Positions 10,835-23,400 of a DNA stretch of 64,000 bases are shown piece by piece. The notes beneath the pieces are model-generated. The model saw only the letters and a list, made by a program, of their open reading frames with translations, made no database searches and was not told the origin of the DNA. Numbering within the stretch: the stretch's first letter is position 1; the number at the start of each line of letters is the position of its first letter. This DNA is from Lichina pygmaea (Eukaryota; Ascomycota; Lichinomycetes; Lichinales; Lichinaceae), in assembly GCA_963422465.1 (NCBI GenBank), contig OY730169.1:1364001-1428000 (forward strand). Reading direction: 5' to 3'. The translations under genes and the position numbers were made by a program.

Positions 10835-13634
10835 GGTCCTGTCGTGACAGTCGACCTAGAAGGGGATACGGATAGGGATATAGAGGTACGTGAGCAGAAA
10901 GACAACGATATAGCGAAGATCCACAGGATCTCGAGCGAACGACTGCGATCAACAGCAACGGCGGCGCGAAAGCAGGGCTGCGGTGAATGAGCGTCGCGAG
11001 GGCCCACACTGGGAACCTCTTGGTGAGTAAAAAGCGAGTGACGGATGCGCAGCAGCAAAACAGCAAGCAAGGCGACGTGGCCGGGGGGCCGTGAGAAGGA
11101 GTGACTTGGGGAGAGACAGTAAAGATGTTTAAGAAAACAGCAGGAGACGACGAAGGAGAGACTGAGAAGGAGAGAAAAAGTGCCAGAGCAAAACGGTTAG
11201 CAAGGAGAGAGGGAGAGGGAGGGAGAGCCAAAAAAGGACAAGGCTCCCCTGCGAGACCGGGGGGGGGTTGGTGCGGTCTCCCGGGACATGGAAGGGAATG
11301 GGGGGTATCGCTGCAGAAGGGAGATCGCAACCGAAAGCAAGACGAGGCACGAGTGCTTGGCGGCCGAATATCGAATAAAAGGCGGATGTTCCGAACGGCC
11401 GACAGGCAGGAAAGCAAATGAAAGCAGAGGGAATGGCGATAGAAAAGGGATTTTTCTTTTTTAAAAAAAAATAGGCAGGAATGCTGGCCTGAGCCGCCCT
11501 GATCATCGTAACTCTAACTCCGGTGGCCGAGCAGGCCGAAGGGAAACGCGCACCGCTGGCCGATACCCCTCCCCTAGCGTGCCCACATGTCGATTAGCGC
11601 CAGGAACAAGAGAAATTGGCGGGTCGTGCCCGCTTACGGGTAACGTGAGAAGGGCGCTTGACCGAGCGTCGGGTCTCGCTACTTACTGTCAAATCTGCGA
11701 GAAGCACGAGGTCATGTCAAAAGTAAAGCGAAGGGCCCTCCGTGCCCTTTCCGGTCACGCCCAACGCCTCCGCCGTCCGTGAATGGCCGATTTGATCTTG
11801 GCCGACGCCGTCTTGATTTTGGGCTGAGTTGGGCTGTGCTCAGCTCGGCTGCCGTAAAATGGCCAAGAGGCGAGCTTGAAACGGTGAAGAATGCGCGGCG
11901 CGGCTTGTCGATGGGCCAACGAATTCTCAAACGGCGCCAAGGCAAGAGCAGCCGCCATGTCCAAGGTGGAGGCATAAGAAGACGGTCGGGCAAATCACGA
12001 GCGGTGACTTCGTGATCTTCGACGAGCTCCGTAACTCGCGGTTAGGTTGTCGTACATAGGTACTTGGTCGATAGGTCGAGTTGGCGTGCTTCGTTCCTGT
12101 GGTGCTGTCGAGACCACGTCCTCTGTGCGTGGGTGAGCTGGTGGGTTTGACGGTGGACAGCTCATGATGCCGCATCTTGGGCTGATGTCCCACCTCGATG
12201 TGACACTGTCTTGGGCCGCTGACGCCGAATGTCGGCCAAGCTTGCTAAGATGTGGTGGGTGAGAAAAAAAAGTTGGTGAAAAAGGCTCGTCCACGTGACC
12301 TTACTGGGTACGCCATGCTGACCACCCGAGGGTACCTGCATCAAGCCGGCGGTTACGTACATAGCTGCTTCCGAGACGCGATCCTGTGCGACAAGCAGGG
12401 GGGAAAAAGTGCGTGCATTCTGTCAAGATGCCTGTCTTGTGAACCCATCTTCGTCTGATGACCTGCTATGATGACATGCCCGCAAACATCTGCAGCTGTC
12501 CGGTAATCCTGACGCTCCTTTCGGCAATGCGACATTTCAAAATCCAATCCTTGGGGATGTTTTGTTTCCGGTGAGAGTAGAATCCATATTTGGAGCGCTT
12601 GCCGATTGTACCCTTGTACAGTGCAGTACGTACTCGTACGTCCTGTCGGCGATGTAAAAAATCCGAGCGCTACAAATATCACTGGTCCCTGAGGGGACCA
12701 CTTTTACCGAGTGGAGGAGTGCCAGTGGGACGGTACGTAAATTCGAGTGCAGTAGCGATGCTCATCTCCAAATTTCACTGTACGGTACCCTCGCAGCGCC
12801 TCGTAATCAGAGCTGCTGGTACTCATGCAGTGGCATGCTTCTGTACCTTGCACAGCAGCGTAGCCGCCGAGAAAGCCTACAAAGCCTAGAAAGTAGCGCC
12901 TGTGGGAACCAAGCACAGCTAATCGTTAGTGAGTTGTCTCAACGCTTTTTTACACGCACTAATTTGCATCCTGTGTGGTGAGGAGGGGGGAACCCCCAAA
13001 GCTCCTCACACTGCATAGAACCACTCTTATTCAAATGAGAAAAGATCTGCTCTTGAAGGTACAGTACTATGAGTGTTCATGATAGCCATCATGACTGGCA
13101 TCATGAGCAGCACAAGTACCGGTATGACAACCGCGGCCGACAACCACACAACCGTTCAGGGATCAACCCTACCCTTATGGCACAACGAGAAGCCAAGAGT
13201 CGAACAAGTGTCCTGATGCACCGGTGAAGGGTAGGCGGAGAAGCAGTTGAGAATGTAGAGTGGATTATGATGATTGATAGGTATACTTCGCATCGTATAG
13301 TGTACTGGTATGTAAACATAGCCATCCTTATGAACCGGAAGATGGAAAAGGAAATAGGGAATAGGCATGAGGATGGAAGCAGAAAAGGGAACTGATAGCA
13401 AAGATAGAATGGAAATAGACCTCGGAGCACGGCGTTGAGAAGCCTTCGCCCCGCTCCCACCCTTCCACTTCATATGACTGTTGACTGCTCAGAGCCAGCT
13501 CTTGAATCCACCACCGGGTGCTCCGATCACGCTCGTCTCCTTGCGCTCGGCTCCCCGTCGAGGACGAGTACCGCTCGGCCCGGGTCGAGGGCGACTGCCG
13601 CTCACATCGAGCTGGGTAGTGCGACGAGTACCGT
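10835..13634. other. Long intergenic region between TOS1 and PFA4 (2.8 kb)
   Basis: Holds the TOS1 promoter side and the 3' flank of PFA4. I see A- and T-runs near 11450-11470, GTACGT motifs near 12610-12640, and no open frame with family resemblance. Open frames at 10581-11417 and 11712-11993 look like chance. An unrecognized non-coding RNA cannot be excluded. Confidence 0.5.
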
Positions 13635-15423
13635 TCATGTCAAGCCAGGGACGGGTACTGTGTGACGACCATGGCCTTCTTCGGTCGGAACGAGGACGGT
13701 ACCCTCTGCGTCTTCGTCGACGCCAAAGTCTTCTAGTCTCTGGCCGTCTCCGTCTCTCCAGGACCGCTGGTAGCGGGGCATACTTGGCTGGGCCTGGTGA
13801 TCTTCGTGTGTACCATCGTAACCGACACCACCATCGCCGGGGCCTCCTACCCCTTCCACGTATTCGGTGTACGGGCTGGCAGATGGATTGGCAGATGACT
13901 CGTCATTGATTTCTCCCTGCCCGGGAAAGCTGGCCTCGTCGACGTTCACGTCCACAGCCGGACGCTGTCCGGGACCTCTCCGTCGACGCGTGTCTTCTTC
14001 CTGCCGTCCACGAAAGGCGGCCATTTGCTCCGCCGCCGAAAGATGGTCCTCCCCGAAAGTGAAGGCGTCGCGCGAGGCGGGCACACGTGCCTCTCGAGCC
14101 AACCGCTCGGGGTCAGGTGGTGGCCAAGTGGCGGAAGGATCTGTAGGTCGTGGTAAGTATGCTATGGACCGATCTAGTGATGTGGAGCGCTGTCGAGGCA
14201 GCCCAGCAACGCACCTTCAAAGCCGTTGACCGGAAAATCAAGACCACTCCGGATGGATGGTGTTCTTGCGAGCGGCCACGCCCAGGATAGAATCTGCGCG
14301 GCTCAACGTCAGCCAAACCCAGGCTGCCGATTCCTTACGGCCATCGCAGCAACTCACATTCCCGCTACCACCCATGCCGAGCTTGATGTTCTCCCAGATG
14401 CCCACGTCGTACGGAAACTCCTGCTTCGTGATCCGCGCCTTGACGCCACCGGGCCCGTACACGAACCCGCCGAGCGTCCTCGCCTTCTGAACCAGCGCTT
14501 GATGTCGCTCAATCTCCCATCCCTCGATCGTCGTGACGTTCATGGCGAGACACCACGCCGTGCGCACCATCATGACCGTCACGGCGAACCACGTGACAGA
14601 GTTGACGCACACGAGCACGAACAGCAGAGAGAGCTCGGGCACGCTGGGTCCCATGTACTGGACGTCACGTTCGCGGTCAGTTGCCCGGTTCGTCGTGAGG
14701 ATGATGCGTGGTAGAGAGGGTCACCAACACTGGGTAGATCTCTCTTCGACCAGATCGCCGCCACTCGTACATAGAGCATGTATTGCAGATGTGCCATCGC
14801 CGCGACGGCGTAGATCAGAAACCGCATGAAGTGGGGAAACGTCGTGTGGGACACGCAATTGCCCGACCAGGGGCAATGGTGGTCCATCTTGGGAATACAT
14901 CTGCCACGAGCGCTACCCGTCAGCTTGAGCTTCGATCCAGATTTCACGAGTATCGTCTCCGCATGCAGGGACCCAGGGAGGACTGAGCGTACTGTCTGCA
15001 CTGCCTGCAGTGGTGAGATCTCGGGGGCTTGAAGGCGTCGCATTTCTTGCACCGGCGCTTGACGGGCTGCTCTGCCGGACCTCTGTCGTGAACATCATCA
15101 TCTTCATCATCCTCGTCGTCTCCGTCGTCGTCATTGTCAACTCCGTCATCATCGCGTCGCCCGATCCTAGGTCCATCTCTGCGAACGGCGTCTCCGCTGA
15201 CGACATCTTCCCAGTTCCTGGGGACACCTCCAGGATCGACGCGGCAGGCGCGGTAGTAGCAGATCCAGAGACACGCGACCAAGACGTTGAAGATCCACGG
15301 CGAGCGAGCGTCGAGCTCGGGTTCGAGCGTGCGGAACAGCAGCTGAGACGGATACGCGAGGAAGGCGATCAGGCACGACACGCCGAGCACGTAGAAGTTG
15401 ATTGCTCGCCCGGATACGGACAT
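13635..15423 (-). CDS. PFA4: Palmitoyltransferase PFA4 (DHHC family)
   Basis: ER membrane S-acyltransferase. In yeasts the orthologue palmitoylates chitin synthase Chs3, which fits its neighbour here. Exons (minus): 15423-14993, 14900-14729, 14657-14358, 14293-14215 and 14140-13635, giving 495 residues. Seen: two N-terminal membrane segments (about 8-30 and 43-59), DPGGVPRNW, the Cys-rich domain CKKCDAFKPPRSHHCRQC, then QCIPKMDHHCPWSGNCVS with catalytic Cys at about 153, HFMRFLIYA, two more membrane segments, and the family motif GLDFPVNGFEDPSATWPPPDPERL restored across the last intron. The donor of intron 2 (GTTGGT) is non-standard and least certain. Odd: an almost purely Asp/Glu insertion at about 91-113 between the second membrane segment and the Cys-rich domain. 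The C-terminus is long, hydrophilic and probably cytosolic. Confidence 0.9.
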
Positions 15424-16059
15424 GGCCCGCGGTAGACCTGGCCTAAGTGGCTCTTTTCGTCTTCGCTACGGCATTGCTTTGGTCTGCTGTGGGACGTGAA
15501 AAGCGGTCCGAGTGAGGATTGCTGTCCTCTCGGCCAACGTTTGAGTCGAGGTCGCCATGTTCTAGCAATGTATGTATATATGATGCTGGTCTTTGTGTGT
15601 ACTCGTCGTAGGACGCACGGAGGAAATAGAGCCGAGGAAGGGTGTAGGGAGGGAGAGCAAAGAAGAAGAAGAAGAAGAAGAAGAAGAAGGCGCCATCGCC
15701 ACGACGACCCTTGTAGACGCAGTGCCCGTCAACGTCCGCAGACTGACCACGATAACGCTTTTGAATCCATGCTGTTGCCCAACGCTCGACAAGCAGAGAA
15801 GAGAGATATGACATGGACGAAACGCATTACTGATGCTCACTGCCCGACAACAATGCTGCTGCTCCTCCAAGCACGAGCGGCGGCCAGCGACGACGCGCAA
15901 AACCATACCCGCCCACAAAGAGCTGTTGTTCCGGATCGTACCACCCTCACCTCCACACGCGAACAAAAGAACAATAGCGCATGCGTGTCATCCATGTTCC
16001 TCGACGGGTGACGATCCTTGTTTGCTGGATCACGACGGTGGGATGGTCGACGGTGAAGA
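15424..16059. other. Intergenic region between PFA4 and the chitin synthase activator
   Basis: Contains the PFA4 promoter and the 3' UTR of the downstream-pointing activator gene. An AAG trinucleotide microsatellite of about 31 bases lies at 15659-15689. No coding signal is seen. Confidence 0.6.
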
Positions 16060-18406
16060 TCACATGACGAGGCACGGCTTGTCCTCCTTCTCTCCCTTTC
16101 CTTTGGTGGGCGCCGATGGCGGCAGTGGCAAGGGATCTCCGGTTGCTGCCGCGCGGATGACGTCCAGACGATGTTTGGCTCGCTCGTCTCCTTGGTCGGC
16201 CGCCTTGACGTACCACACGTTCGCCTCGAGCGGGTCCCGACGACAGCCGATGCCCGACTCGGTAAAGTAGCCCACCGCGTACTGCGCCTTGGCCATGCCT
16301 GTGGTGAATCCCCATCTCGTGTGAGCAACGGGCAAGATCGCAACCAAGCCGGAAGAGGGGGGGGGTTCGAGTGACCAAGGAAAGCGGCGAAGGACGCCGC
16401 CGCGTCTTACCTAGCTCCGCCGCTCGATGGGCCCACTCGTACGCCTCGTTCTCGTCCTTCTCGAGCGTCGGTTCGGCGCCGACCAGATACCACGCGCAGA
16501 GACTCATCATGGCCTCGACCTCCCCGTTCTGGGCGGCGACGTTGTAAAAGTGCACGCTCAGGGCCGAGTCGCGCGGACAGTTGAGCTCGCCGTGTTCGTA
16601 GGCCTGGCCCAGGCGCAGCGCCGCCTGAGCGTGCCCGAGGTCGGCGGACATGGTGTACAGCTGAGCGGCGTAGCTCTCGTCCTTGAAGATGTCCTCGCCG
16701 TAGCCGGCCTCGTGCAGCAGCCCGAGCTCGTACGGTCCGGCGCTGTGCTGGGCGTCGGCGGCCTCGGCGGCGCGCTTGAGCCACTTGAACATCTCACGCT
16801 CTCGTTTGGGCAGGCCCAGGTCGCCGTACAGGAAGGCCAGGCCGAGACGGGTCATGGCGCCGGGGTGGTTCTTGGAGGCGGACTGACGGTAGAACTGCAC
16901 CGCCTTGGCCGGATCCTTGCGGCAGCCCCAGCCGAGCTCGTAGCAGAGGCCGACGCGGTAGCCCGACTCGGCGTGGCCGTGCTTGCTGGCGGAGAGGAAG
17001 AGCGGGAAGGCGCGGTCGTAGTCCTCCTTGCCCTTGCTGAAGACGCCGGACGAGTAGCCGTCGGCGAGGTAGTACTGCGCGAAGGGCGAGCGGTCGGAGA
17101 TGCGCTGCAGGATCTGACGGGCCTCGCGCAGGAGCTCGGCCCGGCCGGGCTGCGGGCCGTGGTTGTCGACGTGCGGGCCCTCGAGATCTCGGGCCGGGTT
17201 CGGCGACGACGGCGCCGTGTTCTCGTCGCCCTGCTTCACGATGCGGGCGTTGTTGGCCGTGCTGACGAGGAAGATGGCGAAGCTGTACAGCGTCGTCGTG
17301 TCCGTCGTCTTCTTCGCCGAGGCGCGGTACATCTCGAGCGACTGCTTGTGGCTCAGCAGGGCCGCGTTGTTGCCGACGGCCTCACGCAGGTGCGAGTTGT
17401 CAAAGGCCGACGGCGGCGGCGCCTGCTGCTGGTAAGGGAGGTTGAGGAGGTCGACGTACGACGCCGGCCGGCCGTCGAGCGGGTGGCCCGAGTATATCGA
17501 CGCCGGCCGGCCGAGCCCCGGCGGTCCGAACGTGCTCAAGGGGGTGTGGGATCGTGGCCGGCCGTTCTCCAGCGAGTAAGACGCCTGCTGCATCGTCTGC
17601 CGTACGTTCGGATGGCTCAAGGGCGACAGATGTCTCCTCGCGGGAATGGCGACGTCGTTGGCGACCGAAGGTGCCGGCGACGCCGACGCCGAGCGCGCCG
17701 AATCCATGCCGTCGTTGAACTCGCGCTGATTCCCAGCCGGGATCACGCCAGGCTCGCCGAGCTGTCGATGCGGCGGTGGCGGCGGCGGTGGCGGTGGCGG
17801 CGGCGACGCTTGGTCCGACGCGCGCAGTACGCCGTCCAGGCTCCCGGTCGAGACGTGCCGCGACGTCGAGCCGCCACGATCCAAGGGAGCCATGACGGGC
17901 GAATCGGACGGCTCGCCCTCAGCGTAGTCCAAGTAGGCGCTGTACGACTGGCGGTAACGGTCGACCGGCTCCGTCAAGGAGCGCCGCGGGGGACGCAAGG
18001 CCGACGAAGAAGCCCGGTGGGCGACGGTGCTGGGCTCTTGACGAGGGAGCACGGGCGACTCCGGATCTGGACCGGTCGGGTAGGACGTGGTCGGCGGTGG
18101 CGTTGGCGGCGCCCCACCCTCCTCTGGTGGCCCAACCATCCCTTCGACAGAGGGTGATGGGTGGGGGGAGTTCTCGTAGAATGGACCGGCGTGCATCGAC
18201 GGTCTCGGGCGGTGGATGAGCTGCGTCTCGTCGTACGAGGACATCGGCGCAGGCTTCCGTCGAGGCACGCCCGTCGCAAATGTGATCGGCTCGTCCGGGG
18301 ATCGTCGATTCTCATGCGCTCGGAGGGGCAGGTCGTCTCCCTCTTGAGATGTTCGACCTGACGGCCGTCCGTGCGGCGGCGATTGAGGCGCGTCCGGAGA
18401 GGCCAT
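16060..18406 (-). CDS. Chitin synthase activator, Sel1-repeat protein (SKT5/CHS4 family) with CaaX end
   Basis: A SKT5/Chs4-like regulator that activates and localizes class IV chitin synthase at growth sites. Exons (minus): 18406-16411 and 16298-16060, giving 744 residues; the junction restores AAELG|MAKAQYAVGYF. Seen: an N-terminal half of about 420 residues that is disordered and Pro/Ser/Arg-rich with an 11-Pro run, then a row of Sel1-type helical repeats from about 430 (AQYYLADGYSSG, SGYRVGLCYELGWGC, AMTRLGLAFLYGD, PYELGLLHEAGYG, AALRLGQAYEHGE, AQYAVGYFTESGIGC). The protein ends CLVM, a CaaX box predicted to be farnesylated, as in yeast Skt5. It lies next to PFA4, whose yeast counterpart modifies chitin synthase, but the two genes are separate units. 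Several Sel1 proteins exist per fungus, so the exact paralogue is not settled. Confidence 0.88.
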
Positions 18407-20497
18407 GGTCCAGAGGCGCGGAATCGAGCGCTGGCGTCGAGGACCGTCCTCGAGATGGTAGCTCGAGGCTGCGAGCCAGCCGATGTCACGTACCGGTAGC
18501 GACGAGCCGGGCGTAGCACCTCAGAGAAGCCGATCCAGCCGAAAAGACGTGACGGAGAGAGACGGTCATAGACCAACGACCACCCCTTCTGGCTCTGTCC
18601 TGAAAGCGGCAAGAATACAGATTTCGGACAAGCCCGGCGAGGACCCGTACTCGGGATCTGCAGCTCCGAGGCTGTTCTTGATAGGGGCTTATCTCGCTTC
18701 TCGCCTGTTTCGTCGCGTGAACTCGGTTTGAAACAAACAGGAAACACGTTGTCAGGCCCCAAGGGGCTTGACTGTGGTCTCAGCCTTGCCGCAGGGACTG
18801 TCGTGTACGGTAGCAAGGTGTATGAGCGCGGGTAGCGGTTGGCGTGAGTCGCGATGCTGCAGGAGGAATCCTTCAGCCTTGCGAGCGGTGATTCACGAGC
18901 AAGGGGTGGATTTCCACCATAGCTGGTTAGGCCCTCACCGACGTTGATCGCGACGCTTTATAATCGTCACCCACCCTTCGCAGAGTCGCTCCTGAGTCGT
19001 CGCCTTCACCTCTCACAGACTGCAGGTCCAGGTGAGCGGTAGCTCTTGAGCGTCGTCGACGACGTCTTCCTCTCCTGGCAGCCCGGGCCCGAGTTGTCAC
19101 ACGGCACGTCAACATGATGATCGTGGCCATTACATGGCAACCGCTGTCCCATCCACGCCTGCATCTCTGGGCGTTCGCTACTGCCCGCTTGGTCCGCTCG
19201 CTGTAGCCGAAGGGAGGGGGGGGGGAGATAAAAATATATATACTGTACGTAACGTACATGCCGTTTCGCGGAAAGAGCATTGCCGAGTCAGTACATAGGT
19301 ACTCTATACTTCTTACTTACGTACTTACGTACATTCAGTACGTACGTACGGTACTTCCGCTCTCGGTCGAAATGACCGGCGTCTGGAAAAGCTATCAAGG
19401 CCACTTCCCTTCCGTTTGGGTAGAAGATGACTTGAAAGGCAAAGGCCATTGCGATGAGATCAAGACCATACATGAGCCAGCATCTTGTATGAGATGATCA
19501 AAGACCTCGACCTTTGACTGAAACATTGCAAAGAGGCGATGAACCGCCTGAGTACTTCCATGCTCGTACTTCGTACATACGTAGACGTTGATGTTGGAAG
19601 CCCCTTCGACGAGATGAGCTACGCTCACGTGACGCGAGATCACATGGTCTGTTGGGTCGCCCAGAAACCCAAGCGCTAGTAAAAAATCGCGCTGGAGAAG
19701 CCCAATGTTCCATTGGAATCATGTATCCACAAGCCAGAGAGGCTTGATGGTAAGAGACGGTACATACGTACGTATGTACAATATGGCCCAGATCCGGAGG
19801 ACAATGGCATGCGGATTACCCATCGTCGTTGATCCCACGGTCGAGGACTTTTGCTGCACCCTGATCAAGACGCCCAGCTGTTATAAGTACGGTAATGCTC
19901 TGCGTGATCGTTGCAGAGCCGCACGCACTCTGGTCTCGCCGTCCGTAGTTGCTCAAGGGTATCCTGGTCGTCGTCGCGTTCCGTAAGTACCAGTACGTAA
20001 TCATGGCAAGGTACCGCGAGAAAGGCCTGGCAAGATGATTGTATCGCAGTCCTCCGTAGCGCCGCCCTCACCGGCAGCTCCCCAGGCGTGACGGTCTGTC
20101 CACCCTCTTCACAGTCGCACATCCTCATCTGCTCCGCGTCCGTCGCTTCCTGCCCTTGTCTCTGCTGCATCTCTTGCATCGCATCAAGGCCATGTAGCCT
20201 GTGGGGTTTCGGTATCCCGTCTATCGTCTTTCCTCCGTTGAGACACTCGCGTCGAGGCACTTCACACGACGCTCTCGTCGACGGTCGAGGTGTTGTCGTC
20301 GACAAAGCTTGCCTAGGTGAGAGCGCCGGCGTGTTCGTTCGACCCTGACGAGGCCGAGCCTGCCAGGCGTCCTTGTGTGCTCTTCGCGAGTCCCTTGCGG
20401 TCCGTTTCCGAAGCTTGCTTGCGTCTGTCGTTCTTTGCGCCCACATCTGACGCTTCGTCCAGCGCAGGCGCGCCCCAGGCCGGTCGAGATCGGTACC
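18407..20497. other. Divergent promoter region between the chitin synthase activator and SIN3
   Basis: Two kilobases between divergent starts, holding both 5' UTRs. GTACGTAC/TACGTA palindromes recur at about 19243-19260, 19313-19352, 19570-19582 and 19763-19782. No protein-like frame or RNA gene was recognized. Confidence 0.55.
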
Positions 20498-23400
20498 ATG
20501 AGTGCCAGCAACCCCGACGGTTGGCCGAGCGCGATGCCGCCCGGCAATAACCCAGAACAGCACGGTCAAGGCCAGCAGAGGCCGTTTGGCACGTATGGGT
20601 AAGCTGTCGTCGTTCCTGCATCGGGCTGTGGCCCTTCTCGACCCGGCTCCGGTTGCTTCGTCCGAGTCGCCGTCCTTTCCCTATCGTCCTGCTCGACGTC
20701 GCCGTCGTCGTCGTCGAATGAAGGCCTTTCTGACCTTCTTCGGACAGGCCCAACGGCGGCCACCAGCACATGCCTTCCGGTCTCCCTGGAGGACCGGTGC
20801 TCCCGCCACCGCCAAGTAAGCCTTCTCCTCTTCGCTCGATCCGAATCTTCCTTGATTTTCTTGCCTCCGATGTGCTCGTGATCGTCGCGGATGGACGTTG
20901 ATCCTTTGTCTTTCGCCGCCAGCCTCGTTCTATGCTTCTGGTCAGCAAGGAGGTCACTCGATCGCATCGCTGGCCGGGCTCTCGCAGCAGCCAGCTCAGC
21001 CTCCGCCGCCCCATCTCCCTCCGGCGCCGCAGACGGCTGCCCCCCAGCCGTTGGCCCCCTTGCCCCAGCATCCGGCGTACGCCCATCCCGGCCCTGCTTC
21101 GGCCATGGAACAGCGCGAGCGTGAGATGCGAGACCTCGACCTGAGGGAGCGAGAAGCGCGGGAGAGGCAACGTCACGCCGCCGAAGAGCGCGATCGACAG
21201 CCGCCGGAGAGGGAGGCCAGAGAACGGCAGTTGCGAGAGCCGCACCCTCACCACAACCACGCCGGCTCGCTTCCGATCCATCAGCCGGTTGCTTCCAAGG
21301 TGTCCACGGCCATCCACGCCCCGGGCGGCCTTCTCTCGGGCATGGCGCCGGCGCCGGGCCCGAACCCGCCCGTCGCCGCTGGCCTCGGCGGTGCGACCGG
21401 CTCGGCGAACATCTTCGGTGGGACCTTGCAACCTGGCGAGGGTCCGGTTCGGTCCATTCAGCCCTTCCCGTCGCAGCCTCCGCAGCACCAGGCGCTTCCC
21501 TTTGGAGCTCATCATGCCGTCCATCCACTCTCGAGTGGTGTCCCGGGCATTCCCCAGGGCCAACAGCCCATTCTCAACGTAGGTGATCCTCCACTCTTGC
21601 CTCGGGCGCGTCTTGCCCTCTCCTGCTGAGACGATCGGCGGATACCGCGCAACACGTGCCTCTTTACCCGGTCTCGGATTAACTTTGATCCCGACGGTAC
21701 ACGTCCCAACCGATGGTCGCCGCCCTGGATGGGTCTCCCTCCTCCTCTTCCTCTTCCTCTTCCTCGCGCTCTTGTATATCTTCTGCCATCATTCCTCTTC
21801 CTCCTCGTCCTACTACTACTCCTCTCCCTCCGCTTCGTTCTGTTGAGCGAGCTTGACCGGCGACCCGCGGCCTTCCCGTCGGGAATCGTTTGACTGACAG
21901 ATCACCATGGATGAATCCGTACAGGACGCGCTGAGTTACCTGGACCAGGTCAAGGTCCAGTTCGTCGAACAGCCGGATGTCTACAACCGCTTCCTGGACA
22001 TCATGAAGGACTTTAAGAGCCAAGCGTTGGTCTTCTCCCTTTGCTGCTTGCTTGTCGTGAGCCCTCGCTGGCTTTGGGCGGTCTGACGGTGTATAGCATC
22101 GACACGCCCGGGGTCATAGACCGGGTTTCCACATTGTTTGCCGGCCATCCGAACCTCATTCAAGGCTTTAACACATTCCTTCCGCCGGGTTACCGCATTG
22201 AGTGCGGCACTGGGGATGACCCAAACGCGATTCGAGTGACGACACCTATGGGCACTACGGTCTCCTCCACCACCGCTGCCTTCCGACCCCCTTCGGACGC
22301 GCCGAACGCCGGCATGGTCATGAACGGAGCTCCCCACGCCGTCAGACAAGGTCCATATTACGAGCGCGTTCCACGCGAGACCGGTGGTGCGTGTCCATCG
22401 CCGCTGCATCAGGGCTCCGGCGCTGGCGAGGGCTTCTTCCGCCCTGATCTGCGCTCCGCCACCCTTCCCAAGGGCCATGCTCACGCCAGTGCAGGTCACC
22501 CTCAGCCGCCGCCACCACAACCACCACCACCACCACCACCCCCGCCGCCGCCGCCGCCACCTCCACCTCCACCTCCACCGCCGCCGCCACAGTCTATTTC
22601 GCATCCGGACCTGCAGTCGACGACAAGAGAGCACCCCGCCTCGGCGGCGCATGCCGCTGCCGTCTCGCAGCATCAGCAAGAGCAGAGAGGAGTCTCGCAG
22701 CTCCAGAACGCGGCCACCGCAGCCGCTGGAATCCCGCCCGCCAACATCGGGATCACCCAGGGATCTCCATCGGCTGTGTCTGCCCAGATGTTGACCCAGC
22801 CGGGAGGTGGTCCGAACGGTGCTGGGGCCGGAGCCCAATCGGCGGGCCAAACAGGCCTGGAGAAGAGGGGTCCAGTGGAATTCAACCATGCCATCAGCTA
22901 TGTCAACAAAATCAAGGTAGGGCTTTCTGTGACGCGTTTCTCCGCCACCCCAAACATTCTTGAGAAATAAGAATTGTGCGGTCGGACCTTTCCGTGTTGA
23001 GAATCACGCTGAACTCTTTGACCCGACCTGCAACAGAACCGCTTCGCAACCCAGCCGGAAATCTACAAGCAGTTTCTGGAAATTTTACAGACCTACCAGC
23101 GGGAATCCAAGCCCATCCAGGACGTGTACGCTCAAGTGACGCAGCTGTTCAACTCCGCCCCCGATCTGCTGGAGGACTTCAAGCAGTTCCTTCCCGAATC
23201 GGCCGCTCAGGCTCGAGCTCAGGCAGCCGCCAGACAAGCAGCGGGACAAGCTGCCGAAGACGCCGCGCTCATGAGTAACGCGAGAGGCGAGCCAGCCCCG
23301 GCGGCGCCTGGTCCGGCTACGCCCGGTGGCCAGACGGTGTCCGGCGGTCAACGTGCCGAGGCCAAGATGCCTCCCGTGGGGAACTTTGCCCCTCCGCCGA

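Noticed and set aside
10581-11417. 278-codon minus-strand frame over the TOS1 start and upstream
   Set aside because: Different frame from the TOS1 exon and runs into low-complexity Ser/Pro/Leu translation; no motifs.
16427-18157. 576-codon open frame on + opposite the chitin synthase activator
   Set aside because: It is the mirror of a GC-rich coding region; low-complexity Arg/Val translation with no motifs.
20313-21563. 416-codon minus-strand frame over the SIN3 N-terminus
   Set aside because: Shadow of GC-rich SIN3 exons and introns; Arg/Gly-rich translation without family features.
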